A DNA stretch of 64,000 bases from Flavobacterium hydrocarbonoxydans (GCF_009789235.1 NZ_WSTB01000008.1:124001-188000); one strand, 5' to 3'. Positions 42,780 through 51,155 are shown, counted from the first letter of the stretch. Program-made: numbers and translations. Notes: generated by a model from the sequence alone, not told the origin.

Positions 42780-43508
42780 TTATGATTCAAAAAAACGATT
42801 ATTATTTTCAAAAGCAGTTCCTATTACAACTAAATCAGCACCTGACTCATACGCTTTTTGAATTCCGTGCAAATCTACAATTCCCCCTCCAACAATTATA
42901 GGAATTTTAAGATTTTGTGCAATTAATTGAATCATCTCCAACGGAATTGCTTTTTTTGCACCACTTCCTGCTTCTAAATAGATTAATTTATTACCCAGCA
43001 TTTCTCCCGCCTGAGCAGTTGCCAAAGCCAAATTAAGATTTTCTCTGTCTAATGGCTCAGTTTTACTAACGCGTGCAACTGCAGTTTCATTGCCGCTTTC
43101 GACCAAAATATATCCTGTAGATATAACCTCAAGATTGGTATTTTTTAAAATTGGCGCAGCCTGAACATGATATTCTATTAAATAATCAGGATTTCGGCCG
43201 GACAATAATGACAAAAACAAAATAGCATCTGCCTGAGGTGAAATTTGCGATGGATCACCCGGAAATAATACAACGGGTAAAAATGTTTTATGTTTTAAGG
43301 TCTCTATTAATTCTTCTAAAATTGTAGTTTCGACAATACTTCCTCCCACAAAAATATGAGTTGCCGGAGATTGATTTATTTTTAATAACAAACTATCTAA
43401 ATTTGATAATTCTATTTTATCAGGATCCAAAAGAATAGCTAATAGCTTTTTTCCATCTTTCTTAGACTGAATAATTTGCTGGTATATAGTATTTGTCGTT
43501 GGTTGCAT
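42780..43508 (-). CDS. Geranylgeranylglyceryl/heptaprenylglyceryl phosphate synthase
   Basis: A 242-residue TIM barrel of the GGGPS/PcrB family, which transfers a polyprenyl group to glycerol 1-phosphate. ILLDPDKIELSNLDSL, THIFVGGSIVETT, FPGDPSQISPQADAILFLSLLSGRNP, YLEAGSGAKKAIP and PIIVGGGIVDL are the family motifs. Homologues in Flavobacteria belong to group II GGGPS enzymes. It starts the operon with pnuC (19-bp gap). The lipid product made in vivo is uncertain. Confidence 0.93.
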   Translation of the reverse strand: MQPTTNTIYQQIIQSKKDGKKLLAILLDPDKIELSNLDSLLLKINQSPATHIFVGGSIVETTILEELIETLKHKTFLPVVLFPGDPSQISPQADAILFLSLLSGRNPDYLIEYHVQAAPILKNTNLEVISTGYILVESGNETAVARVSKTEPLDRENLNLALATAQAGEMLGNKLIYLEAGSGAKKAIPLEMIQLIAQNLKIPIIVGGGIVDLHGIQKAYESGADLVVIGTAFENNNRFFES

Positions 43509-43562
43509 ATTGGCCGTAAAAGTAAAAGTTTTTTTTATGCCGAAGAACTATTTTGAATCAAT

Positions 43563-43570
43563 TATATTTG
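43563..43570 (+). promoter_or_regulatory. -7 box of the Crp/Fnr gene
   Basis: TATATTTG matches TAnnTTTG, 34 bp before the ATG. No clear -33 box. Confidence 0.55.
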
Positions 43571-43604
43571 TGTAATGCGTTTTGCTAACGAAAGAAACTA
43601 AATT

Positions 43605-44201
43605 ATGATTGCAATTGAATTGTTAGAAAAATATGGAGCTCTAAGAAAATCTTTCGAGAAAAACGCTATCCTTTTTGAAGAGGGAAATCTTCCTACACAT
43701 TATTACCAAATTATTTCTGGCGAAGTAAAAATGAATAATTATAATGATGATGGACGAGAATTTATTCAGGGAATATTCTACAACGATCAGGGTTTTGGTG
43801 AGCCTCCTTTGTTTATCGATCAGCTATATCCTGCGAATGCTGTAGCGGTTGTGGACAGTGAAATTATTTATCTTCCTAAAAATAATTTTATAAAATTACT
43901 CGAAGAAAACCCTACAATAAGTATCCAAATGATTGGAGATTTTGCCCGCCGATTATTTTACAAATCGATTATGGCGGCAGAAATTTCGACTCAGGAACCT
44001 GAACATCGTGTCTTAACCTTTATCGATTATTGTATCGAGCATCTAGATTTTGAAAAAGATGAAAACGGCTACCTCATCAATTTTACAAGACAGCAAATTG
44101 GCGATCTGACAGGTTTACGTGTAGAAACTGTTATTAGAACCATTAAATCTTTAGAAAAGAAAGGTTCACTTAAAATTATCAATCGAAAAGTATATCGATA
44201 A
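43605..44201 (+). CDS. Crp/Fnr-family transcriptional regulator
   Basis: A 198-residue regulator. The cyclic-nucleotide-binding-like barrel covers about 1-120 (FEEGNLPTHYYQIISGEVKMN, FGEPPLFIDQLYPANAVAVVD) and the winged helix follows, with the recognition region TRQQIGDLTGLRVETVIRTIKSLEKKG. No cysteine cluster of FNR type is present, so it is not an iron-sulfur oxygen sensor. It is followed by a small membrane protein gene with its own -7 box, a possible target. Confidence 0.92.
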   Translation: MIAIELLEKYGALRKSFEKNAILFEEGNLPTHYYQIISGEVKMNNYNDDGREFIQGIFYNDQGFGEPPLFIDQLYPANAVAVVDSEIIYLPKNNFIKLLEENPTISIQMIGDFARRLFYKSIMAAEISTQEPEHRVLTFIDYCIEHLDFEKDENGYLINFTRQQIGDLTGLRVETVIRTIKSLEKKGSLKIINRKVYR

Positions 44202-44253
44202 AATAGTTCTTGTAATATGATTTAAGTCATAAATACTTGGTTTATAGCTGCCG

Positions 44254-44261
44254 TATCTTTG
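44254..44261 (+). promoter_or_regulatory. -7 box of the small membrane protein gene
   Basis: TATCTTTG matches TAnnTTTG, 20 bp before the ATG. The upstream AAGTCATAAATACTTGG contains an imperfect inverted motif (AAGT...ACTT) that could bind a regulator. Confidence 0.6.
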
Positions 44262-44280
44262 CAGTATAAAATTAAATACT

Positions 44281-44568
44281 ATGACACTTTATCAAACATC
44301 ATTCGAAAATTTCAATAAAAATTATATGGGTTCTGCAGCAATGGCAGTTATTGTTCAGAGTTGTTTAGGTGGTGCAGCAGCCATGTATGTACTTTCAAAC
44401 GGAACCTCGATTACGCAAATGTTACAACTGGCGATTATTGTTTTGGCTTCTGTATTTGCCAACACTTCTATTTTGGCTCAGATGAAGCACAAAGTAATTT
44501 TTAACCTTATTATTTTGAGTACTGTTTTAAGTACCTTATTTATACTTATAAATAAATTTCTAATATAA
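44281..44568 (+). CDS. Small integral membrane protein
   Basis: A 95-residue protein with three hydrophobic helices (about 17-39, 46-63 and 72-93) and a short N-terminal cytoplasmic segment. No catalytic motif or family is recognised. It has its own promoter right behind the Crp/Fnr gene and a strong terminator, which suggests it is a real, separately regulated gene. Confidence 0.75.
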   Translation: MTLYQTSFENFNKNYMGSAAMAVIVQSCLGGAAAMYVLSNGTSITQMLQLAIIVLASVFANTSILAQMKHKVIFNLIILSTVLSTLFILINKFLI

Positions 44569-44615
44569 CAGATTTTATTTATTCCAAGAACGTATTAAAT
44601 ACCACTAATAGTTCT

Positions 44616-44651
44616 AAGCAATTGAAGAGAAATTTTCAATTGCTTTTTTTT
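44616..44651. terminator. Bidirectional terminator
   Basis: AAGCAATTGAA (44616-44626) pairs with TTCAATTGCTT (44635-44645) followed by a T-run, between convergent genes. Confidence 0.88.
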
Positions 44652-44652
44652 G

Positions 44653-45285
44653 TTATTTTTCAAAAGCATACACCAAAGTAAAACCTTCTATCTCTATATA
44701 ATTGACTTCGAAGTTTTTTACCAAATCATCAAAATGAAGACTGGCCTGGGTTTGATTTTTATCTAATGAAAAAGCTTCGACCTGAATATGATCTTTGAAA
44801 CTGATTCCTTTTTCGTTTCTGATTTTGAAGATCGCTTCTTTGGCTCCCCAAATCACTGTCAGTTCCCGAATATAATCTGGAATGTTTTCTTTATTTAAAA
44901 AACTATTTTCAGTTTCAACGAATTTATCGGCGATTCTGAGGATTTTTTCGCGCTGCAATTCCATGTCGATTCCTACGGTTTCATGGCTGATAATGATGGC
45001 TGCAAAATGATGCGAATGCGTTATCGAAATATAATTATGACAATCGAAATACGGTTTTCCGAATTCGTCATAATGCAAATCTTTGTCTGTAAAACCCATT
45101 TCTTGTATCAACATACGAACGCTTAAAAAGGCTCGTTGATGAAGTTCAGATTTCATTCCGTCGAGCCGTAGCTGTGTTTTTTCTTTCAGTACCACCTGAC
45201 TTCGCAATTCGTCGAAAGACTCGGTGATTTTCCAGATTAGAATTTTGGTCGTTTCGTTGGCTTGTATGGTTTGAAGTAAAGGCAT
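44653..45285 (-). CDS. 4'-phosphopantetheinyl transferase superfamily protein
   Basis: A 210-residue Sfp-like enzyme that attaches phosphopantetheine to carrier proteins. The motifs are complete: FGKPYF with ISITHSHHFAAIIIS (P1 region), GIDMEL (P2, metal-binding Asp/Glu) and WGAKEAIFK (P3). Size is typical of a shortened Sfp type. No carrier protein or synthase gene is nearby, so the target is unknown; it may be the general enzyme for fatty-acid ACP. Confidence 0.9.
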   Translation of the reverse strand: MPLLQTIQANETTKILIWKITESFDELRSQVVLKEKTQLRLDGMKSELHQRAFLSVRMLIQEMGFTDKDLHYDEFGKPYFDCHNYISITHSHHFAAIIISHETVGIDMELQREKILRIADKFVETENSFLNKENIPDYIRELTVIWGAKEAIFKIRNEKGISFKDHIQVEAFSLDKNQTQASLHFDDLVKNFEVNYIEIEGFTLVYAFEK

Positions 45286-45490
45286 TCTTTTAAGTTGTTG
45301 GTTTTATTTTTTTAACCATATAAGTGATGTAAGAAAATATAATATAGTGTCTAAAAATTGTGTCAAGTAAATTTAAGTAATTCGTACCAAAATACATAGT
45401 TAAGAATCTTTTTAAATGAACTTATATTGCTTAAATGTTTAAATAGTAAATTTATTTTTCTTTTTTAAAAACGAAACGTTCTTTTAAGTT

Positions 45491-45577
45491 TGATGCTCCT
45501 AGCCCTGATAGAAGTGGAAATCCTTTTATGCCGGGGTTCGGCATAAAAGATTGCAACGGATAGCAGGAATAGCTCCT
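45491..45577 (-). repeat. Conserved-arm structured element, copy 2
   Basis: Its centre is a perfect ten-base-pair hairpin, TTTTATGCCG/CGGCATAAAA, extended by AATC/GATT across a one-base bulge and by CCTG/CAGG further out. Read on the minus strand, the arms GCTATCCGTTGCAATC and GGATTTCCACTTCTATC match those of the element at 23884. It may correspond to a known Flavobacteria RNA motif, but I cannot verify that here. Confidence 0.7.
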
Positions 45578-45669
45578 AAAAACTATTATTGAACTAATAC
45601 TCTAGAGATTAAGAAATTAAACATTTCACAAATGTTCTATAATTTAGCAAAAATTATAAAGTTATTACG

Positions 45670-45677
45670 TAAATTTG
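45670..45677 (+). promoter_or_regulatory. -7 box of ahcY
   Basis: TAAATTTG matches TAnnTTTG, 30 bp before the ATG. A TTTA at 45643-45646 is the nearest -33-like box. Confidence 0.6.
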
Positions 45678-45707
45678 CAAAAATTTTACAATACAAATAT
45701 ACTATAA

Positions 45708-47024
45708 ATGAGTACAACGACTACGCCATATGTGGCTTTCAAAGTAAAAGACATTTCTCTAGCGGCTTGGGGAAGAAAAGAAATTGAACTGGCTGAAGCT
45801 GAAATGCCAGGTTTAATGGCGCTTCGTGCTGAATATAAAGATGAGCAGCCTCTTGCTGGTGCTCGTATCGCTGGATGTTTGCACATGACTATCCAGACTG
45901 CAGTTTTGATCGAAACTTTAATCGCTCTTGGTGCAGAAGTTACCTGGTCATCTTGTAATATTTTCTCTACTCAGGATCAGGCTGCTGCTGCTATTGCTGC
46001 TGCCGGAATTCAGGTTTATGCCTGGAAAGGTCTTGATGAAGAGTCTTTTGACTGGTGTATTGAGCAGACTTTATTCTTTGGTGAAGACAGAAAACCATTG
46101 AACATGATCCTTGATGATGGTGGAGATTTAACTAATATGGTTATTGACCGTTTCCCAGAATTGGTTCCTGGAATCAAAGGATTGTCTGAAGAAACTACAA
46201 CTGGTGTTCACAGACTTTACGAAAGAGTAAAAGCCGGAACTTTACCAATGCCAGCTATCAACATTAATGACTCTGTTACTAAATCTAAATTTGATAACAA
46301 ATACGGTTGTAAAGAATCTGCTGTAGATGCAGTTCGTCGTGCAACTGACTTGATGTTAGCTGGAAAAAGAGTGATCGTTTGTGGATACGGTGATGTTGGA
46401 AAAGGAACTGCTGCTTCTTTTAGAGGTGCTGGGTCTATTGTAACTGTTACTGAAATCGATCCAATTTGTGCTTTACAAGCTGCAATGGACGGTTACGAAG
46501 TGAAGAAATTAAACACTGTAATTGCTAATGCTGATATCATCATTACTACTACAGGAAATAAAGATATCGTTCTTGGAGAGCACTTCGAGCAAATGAAAGA
46601 CAAAACTATTGTTTGTAACATCGGGCACTTTGATAACGAAATTGATATGGCCTGGTTGAACAAAAACCACGGTGCATCTAAAATCGAAATCAAACCTCAG
46701 GTTGACAAATATACTATCAACGGAAAAGACATCATCATTTTGGCTGAAGGTCGTTTGGTAAACCTTGGTTGTGCTACAGGTCACCCAAGTTTTGTAATGA
46801 GTAATTCATTTACTAACCAGACTTTGGCTCAAATCGAATTATGGAACAACAGCGCTGCTTACAACAATGACGTTTATATGTTACCAAAACATTTAGATGA
46901 AAAAGTGGCTGCTTTGCACCTTGCAAAATTAGGAGTTGAATTGGAAACTTTACGTGACGATCAGGCTGCTTATATTGGTGTTCCAGTTGAAGGTCCATTC
47001 AAACCAGAATACTACAGATACTAG
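45708..47024 (+). CDS. ahcY: Adenosylhomocysteinase
   Basis: A 438-residue NAD-dependent hydrolase that splits S-adenosylhomocysteine into adenosine and homocysteine, keeping the methyl cycle running. AGCLHMTIQTAVLIETL and SSCNIFSTQDQAAAA bind substrate, GKRVIVCGYGDVGKGTAASFRG is the NAD site, and the C-terminus FKPEYYRY is the cofactor-closing tail. The signature is complete. Own unit with a strong terminator. Confidence 0.98.
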   Translation: MSTTTTPYVAFKVKDISLAAWGRKEIELAEAEMPGLMALRAEYKDEQPLAGARIAGCLHMTIQTAVLIETLIALGAEVTWSSCNIFSTQDQAAAAIAAAGIQVYAWKGLDEESFDWCIEQTLFFGEDRKPLNMILDDGGDLTNMVIDRFPELVPGIKGLSEETTTGVHRLYERVKAGTLPMPAININDSVTKSKFDNKYGCKESAVDAVRRATDLMLAGKRVIVCGYGDVGKGTAASFRGAGSIVTVTEIDPICALQAAMDGYEVKKLNTVIANADIIITTTGNKDIVLGEHFEQMKDKTIVCNIGHFDNEIDMAWLNKNHGASKIEIKPQVDKYTINGKDIIILAEGRLVNLGCATGHPSFVMSNSFTNQTLAQIELWNNSAAYNNDVYMLPKHLDEKVAALHLAKLGVELETLRDDQAAYIGVPVEGPFKPEYYRY

Positions 47025-47029
47025 GTTAA

Positions 47030-47150
47030 TTTTAGATTTCTGAGTTTAGATTTTAGATTTCTTTAATCATATTCAAACCCGACAGGTTTTAACACCTGTC
47101 GGGTTTTGTTTTTTAATCTAAACTCAGAAATCTATAATCTAAAATAATCT
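47030..47150. repeat. Inverted heptamer repeats around the ahcY terminator
   Basis: TTTTAGATTTCTGAG and TTTAGATTTTAGATT (47032-47061) on the left face AATCTAAACTCAGAAATC and AATCTAAAAT (47115-47146) on the right. The GTCGGGT terminator hairpin lies exactly between the arms. Confidence 0.7.
47075..47114 (+). terminator. Terminator of ahcY (repeated hairpin, copy 1)
   Basis: AAACCCGACAGGT (47075-47087) pairs with ACCTGTCGGGTTT (47094-47106) over 13 bp, followed by T residues. The same hairpin with one loop change occurs at 47839. Confidence 0.88.
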
Positions 47151-47162
47151 GGGCGTGCCACC

Positions 47163-47270
47163 ATCCCGATAAGAGGGCAAAATTACTTTACGCGTATTCG
47201 CCCTCTTATCGGGATGCTGTCGGGCTATACGCGCTACTTTGGTAGCTGGCTCCTATCCCTCACGCAAACG
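47163..47270. repeat. Inverted repeat and conserved-arm element, copy 3
   Basis: ATCCCGATAAGAGGGC (47163-47178) and its exact complement (47210-47225) form a 16-bp stem around a 31-base loop. It continues into GGGCTATACGC, a GCTAC/GTAGC hairpin and GGCTCCTATCCCTCACGC, which resembles the outer arms of the elements at 23876 and 45491. The rest of the 47025-47353 gap holds no gene. Confidence 0.65.
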
Positions 47271-47353
47271 GTATCAAGAACCTTAAAATTAATTGGATAT
47301 TTTTACCTGCTTTTTTAAATTTAAGTATATTTTTGAAAACCAAAACCTAAATT

Positions 47354-47830
47354 ATGAATATCCGCCTGATAGTAATACTAATCTTGCTATTCCCCTTTTT
47401 TGTGAACGCACAAAATTTTAAACCGGTACAAATACAACCACCTTTTGAATTAGGAACTTCTCCATTCACACCGAGGAATCCAAAACTTCCACAATTGGAG
47501 ACCGTAAAACCTATTTCTCAAAGCCACGTACAAAATATGCGATCCAAATTGGCAAGAAAAGAGCAGGAAATAATAAAACTGGAAAAAAAAATATGGGCCG
47601 ATGAAGATGATTTAAAAGAAAAATTAAAAAATCTGGAAAATCTGGAAAATGCAACAGAAAACAGCAATGATCCCGACCATCAAAAGAAAATTGAAAATTC
47701 TAAAAAGCAAATAGCCAAATCTCAGAGTAAACTAAATGAAGCTGAAGTGAAATTAAAATTAAAATTAAAAAAACTAGAAGATTTAGAGAAAGCTTTAGAA
47801 GAAGCAAAATTTAAAAGAATAGAAAATTAA
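47354..47830 (+). CDS. Secreted coiled-coil protein of unknown function
   Basis: A 158-residue protein. A signal peptide (residues 1-19, cleavage after VNAQ) is followed by a Pro-rich segment and then, from about residue 60 to the end, an almost continuous charged helix rich in Lys, Glu and Leu with heptad spacing, so a coiled coil is likely. No family is recognised. It stands alone and ends at a terminator. Confidence 0.65.
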   Translation: MNIRLIVILILLFPFFVNAQNFKPVQIQPPFELGTSPFTPRNPKLPQLETVKPISQSHVQNMRSKLARKEQEIIKLEKKIWADEDDLKEKLKNLENLENATENSNDPDHQKKIENSKKQIAKSQSKLNEAEVKLKLKLKKLEDLEKALEEAKFKRIEN

Positions 47831-47838
47831 TCCTATTC

Positions 47839-47873
47839 AAACCCGACAGGTTTTAAGACCTGTCGGGTTTTTT
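47839..47873 (+). terminator. Terminator (repeated hairpin, copy 2)
   Basis: AAACCCGACAGGT (47839-47851) pairs with ACCTGTCGGGTTT (47858-47870), followed by T residues. Nearly identical over 37 bp to the ahcY terminator, including the leading ATTC. Confidence 0.88.
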
Positions 47874-48011
47874 CGTTTAAAAAAATTAAATTAATTATAT
47901 TTTCTATAAATTAGGATTACAAAACCCCAGAGGGATGATCTATTTATAGCAAGTTTCGGATTTTATAACCCCCAGATCCTGTTGATATTTGTATTATAAA
48001 AAGGAACGAAA

Positions 48012-48863
48012 ATGAACACACAGGAAAACATCAATTATAATCGGATTGCAGATGCAATTGATTATATCAAAGCTAATTTTAAGGAGCAGCCCAATCTGGA
48101 TGAAGTTGCGGAGAAAGTACACTTGAGTCCGTTTCATTTTCAGCGGTTGTTTACGGAATGGGCAGGAACAAGTCCGAAGAAATTCCTGCAATACATAAGT
48201 GTTGAGCATGCCAAAAAAATCCTGAAAGAAAACAATACCGCTACCCTGTTTGATGCTGCTTATGAAACAGGTCTTTCCGGTACAAGCCGTTTGCATGATT
48301 TGTTTGTTACTATCGAAGGCATGACTCCTGCAGAGTATAAAAACGGAGGTAAAAACCTGTTCATCAATTATAGTTTTGCCGAAAGTCCGTTTGGAAATAT
48401 TATTGTAGCCTCGACATCAAAGGGAATTTGTTTTATGGCTTTCGCCGAAGACAGAGAAACTGGTTTTACAGATTTAAAACATAAATTCCCGAATGCCTCA
48501 TTCGAACAAAAACTAGACTTATCACAGCAAAATGCCCTCTTTATTTTTCAGAATGACTGGAGCAAATTATCCGACATTAAACTACACTTAAAAGGAACCG
48601 ATTTTCAGCTGAAAGTTTGGGAAGCCCTGCTTAAAATTCCAATGGGACAACTCTCTACTTACGGATCCATTGCCCATACAATAGCCAAACCCAATGCTTC
48701 ACGAGCAGTAGGAACTGCTATTGGCAGTAATCCTGTTGCTTTTCTTATTCCGTGTCACCGCGTCATTCAATCTACAGGAACATTTGGCGGATATATGTGG
48801 GGAAATACCAGAAAAACAGCCATTATTGGATGGGAAGGCGTTCAATCTAACCCAGATTTTTAG
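48012..48863 (+). CDS. AraC-type regulator fused to O6-methylguanine-DNA methyltransferase
   Basis: A 283-residue protein. Residues about 10-110 are an AraC-type double helix-turn-helix (NLDEVAEKVHLSPFHFQRLFTEWAGTSPKKFLQY), and 120-283 a DNA methyltransferase domain with the acceptor motif IPCHRV (C248) and ASRAVGTAIGSNP. This is the Ada architecture without the N-terminal metal-binding domain that senses methyl phosphotriesters. A separate Ada metal-binding domain is encoded at 50910, so the sensor seems to be split off. It probably repairs O6-methylguanine and regulates the neighbouring repair genes. Confidence 0.93.
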   Translation: MNTQENINYNRIADAIDYIKANFKEQPNLDEVAEKVHLSPFHFQRLFTEWAGTSPKKFLQYISVEHAKKILKENNTATLFDAAYETGLSGTSRLHDLFVTIEGMTPAEYKNGGKNLFINYSFAESPFGNIIVASTSKGICFMAFAEDRETGFTDLKHKFPNASFEQKLDLSQQNALFIFQNDWSKLSDIKLHLKGTDFQLKVWEALLKIPMGQLSTYGSIAHTIAKPNASRAVGTAIGSNPVAFLIPCHRVIQSTGTFGGYMWGNTRKTAIIGWEGVQSNPDF

Positions 48864-48916
48864 GTATAAAACCCTTTCTTATTATTTTTTCCCAACTCCA
48901 CATTAGAAACAAAACG

Positions 48917-49189
48917 ATATTGTTTGGTAAAAAACCAAAGTGTTTCGGTTCTGTCACGAAGTGTTTCGGTTAAACACCGAAACGTTTGGGTCCTGAACCG
49001 AAAGTTTTAGGTTCCGAACCTAAAACTTTACGTCAGCAACCCAAAACTTTCGGTTGAAAAGCCAAAATTTTACGTTCTGAACCCAAACGTTTGGGTTCAG
49101 AACCGAAAAACTTTGTCTCAGAACCGAAAAGCTTCGTGATACAACCTAAAAACTTCGTGACAAGACCTAAAAACAGTAGCCCAAGCAAG
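48917..49189. repeat. Degenerate tandem array with an exact 21-bp period
   Basis: Thirteen units of exactly 21 bp (48917, 48938, 48959 and so on to 49169), with no indel in 273 bp although units differ at many sites. Each unit has an A-rich start with a TTT block at positions 6-8 (AAACGTTT in two units), then GGT and a GAACC or similar at the end; GGTTCnGAACC is palindromic. On the minus strand one frame reads a heptapeptide like GSEPKxF but with two stop codons. The first and last units are the most decayed. The rest of the 48864-49323 gap has no gene. Confidence 0.85.
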
Positions 49190-49323
49190 CAATGACGAAA
49201 CACTGTTACGGACTTTAATAAAGAAAAGCCCTTTCATTTTGGTTTAAAACCAATCCATTAAAATAAATAAGCCCTTGGCATAGTGCCTGACCCCCTATTA
49301 ATAACTTATTTCAAACTCTTTTT

Positions 49324-50037
49324 ATGCACACTACAGCATCTAAAATAAATAACCTCCCTTGGGAAGGCATTACCGAAGAAATGCACGAGAAAGGATTCGC
49401 AATCATTCCTAACGTACTCACTAACGAAGAATGCGAAGCTCTAAAAAACGATTATGCAAATCCATCACTGTATCGAAAAACGGTTGTAATGGAACGCTAT
49501 CGTTTTGGTTTAGGTGAGTATAAATACTTCCAATATCCGTTGCCTGATTTAATTCAAAACATTCGTACAGCATTATATCCCAAACTGGCACCAATTGCCA
49601 ATGCCTGGATGAAAGTCCTGAACATCGACACCCGTTTTCCTGAAACACACCCGGAATTATTAAAACAATGCCATGCCAATAATCAAGTAAAAGCAACAGT
49701 TTTAATTTTAAAATATAGCAAAAGTGGATTTAACACCCTGCATCAGGATTTGTATGGAGATGTCTATTTCCCGATTCAATCAGTGCTTTTCCTGAACCAA
49801 CCCGAGGAAGATTTTACGGGAGGCGAATTTGTACTGACCCAACAAACGCCCAGAGCACAATCGAAGGCCATTGTCCTGAAACCTAACAAAGGTGATTTAT
49901 TAGTTTTTACGACTAATTTCAGACCTGTAAAGGGTTCCAAAGGCTATTATCGTGTTGCTATGAAACATGGTGTCAGCGAAATTCATAGTGGTGAAAGGCA
50001 TACATTAGGAATTATTTTTCATGATGCATTATCATAG
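49324..50037 (+). CDS. 2OG-Fe(II) oxygenase
   Basis: A 237-residue dioxygenase of the prolyl-4-hydroxylase-like type. The iron ligands HxD are in LHQDLYGD (H140, D142) with a distal His in MKHGVSEIHSGERHTLG and the 2-oxoglutarate Arg in the same segment. The family often sits beside Ada and AlkB genes, as here, which suggests a role in alkylation damage, but the substrate is not known. Confidence 0.88.
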   Translation: MHTTASKINNLPWEGITEEMHEKGFAIIPNVLTNEECEALKNDYANPSLYRKTVVMERYRFGLGEYKYFQYPLPDLIQNIRTALYPKLAPIANAWMKVLNIDTRFPETHPELLKQCHANNQVKATVLILKYSKSGFNTLHQDLYGDVYFPIQSVLFLNQPEEDFTGGEFVLTQQTPRAQSKAIVLKPNKGDLLVFTTNFRPVKGSKGYYRVAMKHGVSEIHSGERHTLGIIFHDALS

Positions 50038-50040
50038 AAT

Positions 50041-50909
50041 GTTTCAACATAAAGTAGCATTGTAGAGACGCACAGCAGTGCGTCTAACCACACGTATTCT
50101 CACACAAAATGCCGATAATCTTTTTTGGAGATACATTGCTGTGGGCCTCTTAAAGAAAATTTGAATCTCACAGAAACACAGAGGCGTGTTTTTTTCTCCC
50201 GCAGATTGAGCAGATTTTTTATTTTTTTAATCTGTGGTTTAACAAAACTTTGAGGCTTTGTGCCTTTGCGGCAAAACCATCGCTCCTAAAGACGCACTGC
50301 TGTGCGCCTCTACGGAAAATTAGAAGGGAAAATTGAATCTCGCAAAGTCACAGAGACGCAAAGATTTTTGTTTCACGCAGATTTAAAAAAGATTAAAGCA
50401 GATATCGCAGATTATAATTTAATTTAAATCTGCTCAATCTGCTCAATCTGCGTGAAAAAAAACTTAGAGCCCATGTGCGGCAAAACCATCGCTCCTAAAG
50501 ACGCACTGCTGTGCGCCTCTACGGAAAATTAGAAGGGAAAATTGAATCTCGCAAAGTCGCAGAGACGCAAAGATTTTTGTTTCACGCAGATTTAAAAAAG
50601 ATTAAAGCAGATACCGCAGATTATAATTTAATTTAAATCTGCTCAGATCTGCGAAATCTGCGTGAAAAAAAACTTAGAGCCCTTGTGCGGCAAAACCATC
50701 GCTCCTAAGGACGCACTGCTGTGCGCCTCTACGGAAAATTAGAAGGGAAAATTTAAACAAAAAATTTAAATCTAGCAGTAACGTGTTTTTTTCTCCCGCA
50801 GATATTGCAGATTGAGCAGATTTTTTAATCTTTTTAATTCTTTTAATCTGTGGCTTAAAAAAACTTTGTGCCTTTGCTGAATAAATTCAGGATACCATTC
50901 TATAAAAAT
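50041..50909. repeat. Nested repeat region between the oxygenase and Ada-domain genes
   Basis: No gene in about 870 bp. It contains four GACGCAC-type palindromes (50062, 50291, 50500, 50710) plus a decayed one at 50130, a tandem unit of about 209 bp (see separate entry), and outer flanks at 50184-50271 and 50781-50878 that repeat each other (TTTTCTCCCGCAGATT ... AATCTGTGG ... GTGCCTTTGC). GCAGATT and its complement AATCTGC recur throughout and resemble the ends of the GxxExxY cassette. Confidence 0.85.
50268..50753. repeat. Tandem 209/210-bp unit with embedded TTTCACGCAGATT inverted repeats
   Basis: Units at 50268-50476 and 50477-50686 are about 95 percent alike, with a partial third at 50687-50753. 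Each full unit holds a GACGCAC palindrome and an inverted pair starting TTTCACGCAGATT and ending AATCTGCGTGAAA (50370-50457 and 50579-50667), like the cassette ends at 28834 and 29403 but with only about 30 bp between the arms and no gene. Confidence 0.85.
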
Positions 50910-51155
50910 ATGACAGAACACACTAAAATTAACAATCGCGATTTACGAATTAAGATTAAAAATGCAGAAATTTGCTTTGGTGGAAACCAAAAATTGAAAA
51001 TTTACGGCACCCTGAAATGTAAATCAGGCAAAAGGATGAAGCGTGAAAACCGGGTTTTCTTTTCATCAGAAAAAGAAGCAAAGCAAAACGGCTTCAGACC
51101 CTGTGGGCATTGTATGAAAACCGATTATCAACACTGGAAAGATGGACTTATTTAA
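50910..51155 (+). CDS. Stand-alone Ada metal-binding domain protein
   Basis: An 81-residue protein started at 50910 (MTEHTKIN), because 14 codons further upstream are translated repeat sequence. It matches the Ada zinc domain that accepts methyl groups from DNA phosphotriesters: IYGTLKCKSGKRMKRENRVFFSSEKEA and GFRPCGHCM. Three of the four usual cysteines align (C38-, C69- and C72-equivalents); the C42 position is not Cys, and an extra Cys in EICFGG may replace it. Overlaps the AlkB gene by 14 bp. Confidence 0.85.
   Translation: MTEHTKINNRDLRIKIKNAEICFGGNQKLKIYGTLKCKSGKRMKRENRVFFSSEKEAKQNGFRPCGHCMKTDYQHWKDGLI

Larger units (their letters stand above)
45286..45707. other. Divergent intergenic region before ahcY
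   Basis: About 420 bp. It holds the conserved-arm element (45491-45577) and the ahcY -7 box (45670-45677). The stretch 45286-45480 shows no gene, and only AT-rich text was seen. Confidence 0.6.

Noticed and set aside
48917..49189. CRISPR array
   Set aside because: The period is 21 bp with no identical repeat and no separate spacers, and no cas gene is in the window.
50868..50909. Earlier start for the Ada metal-binding domain gene
   Set aside because: These codons come from the repeat flank (GTGCCTTTGC motif) and are not part of the domain.
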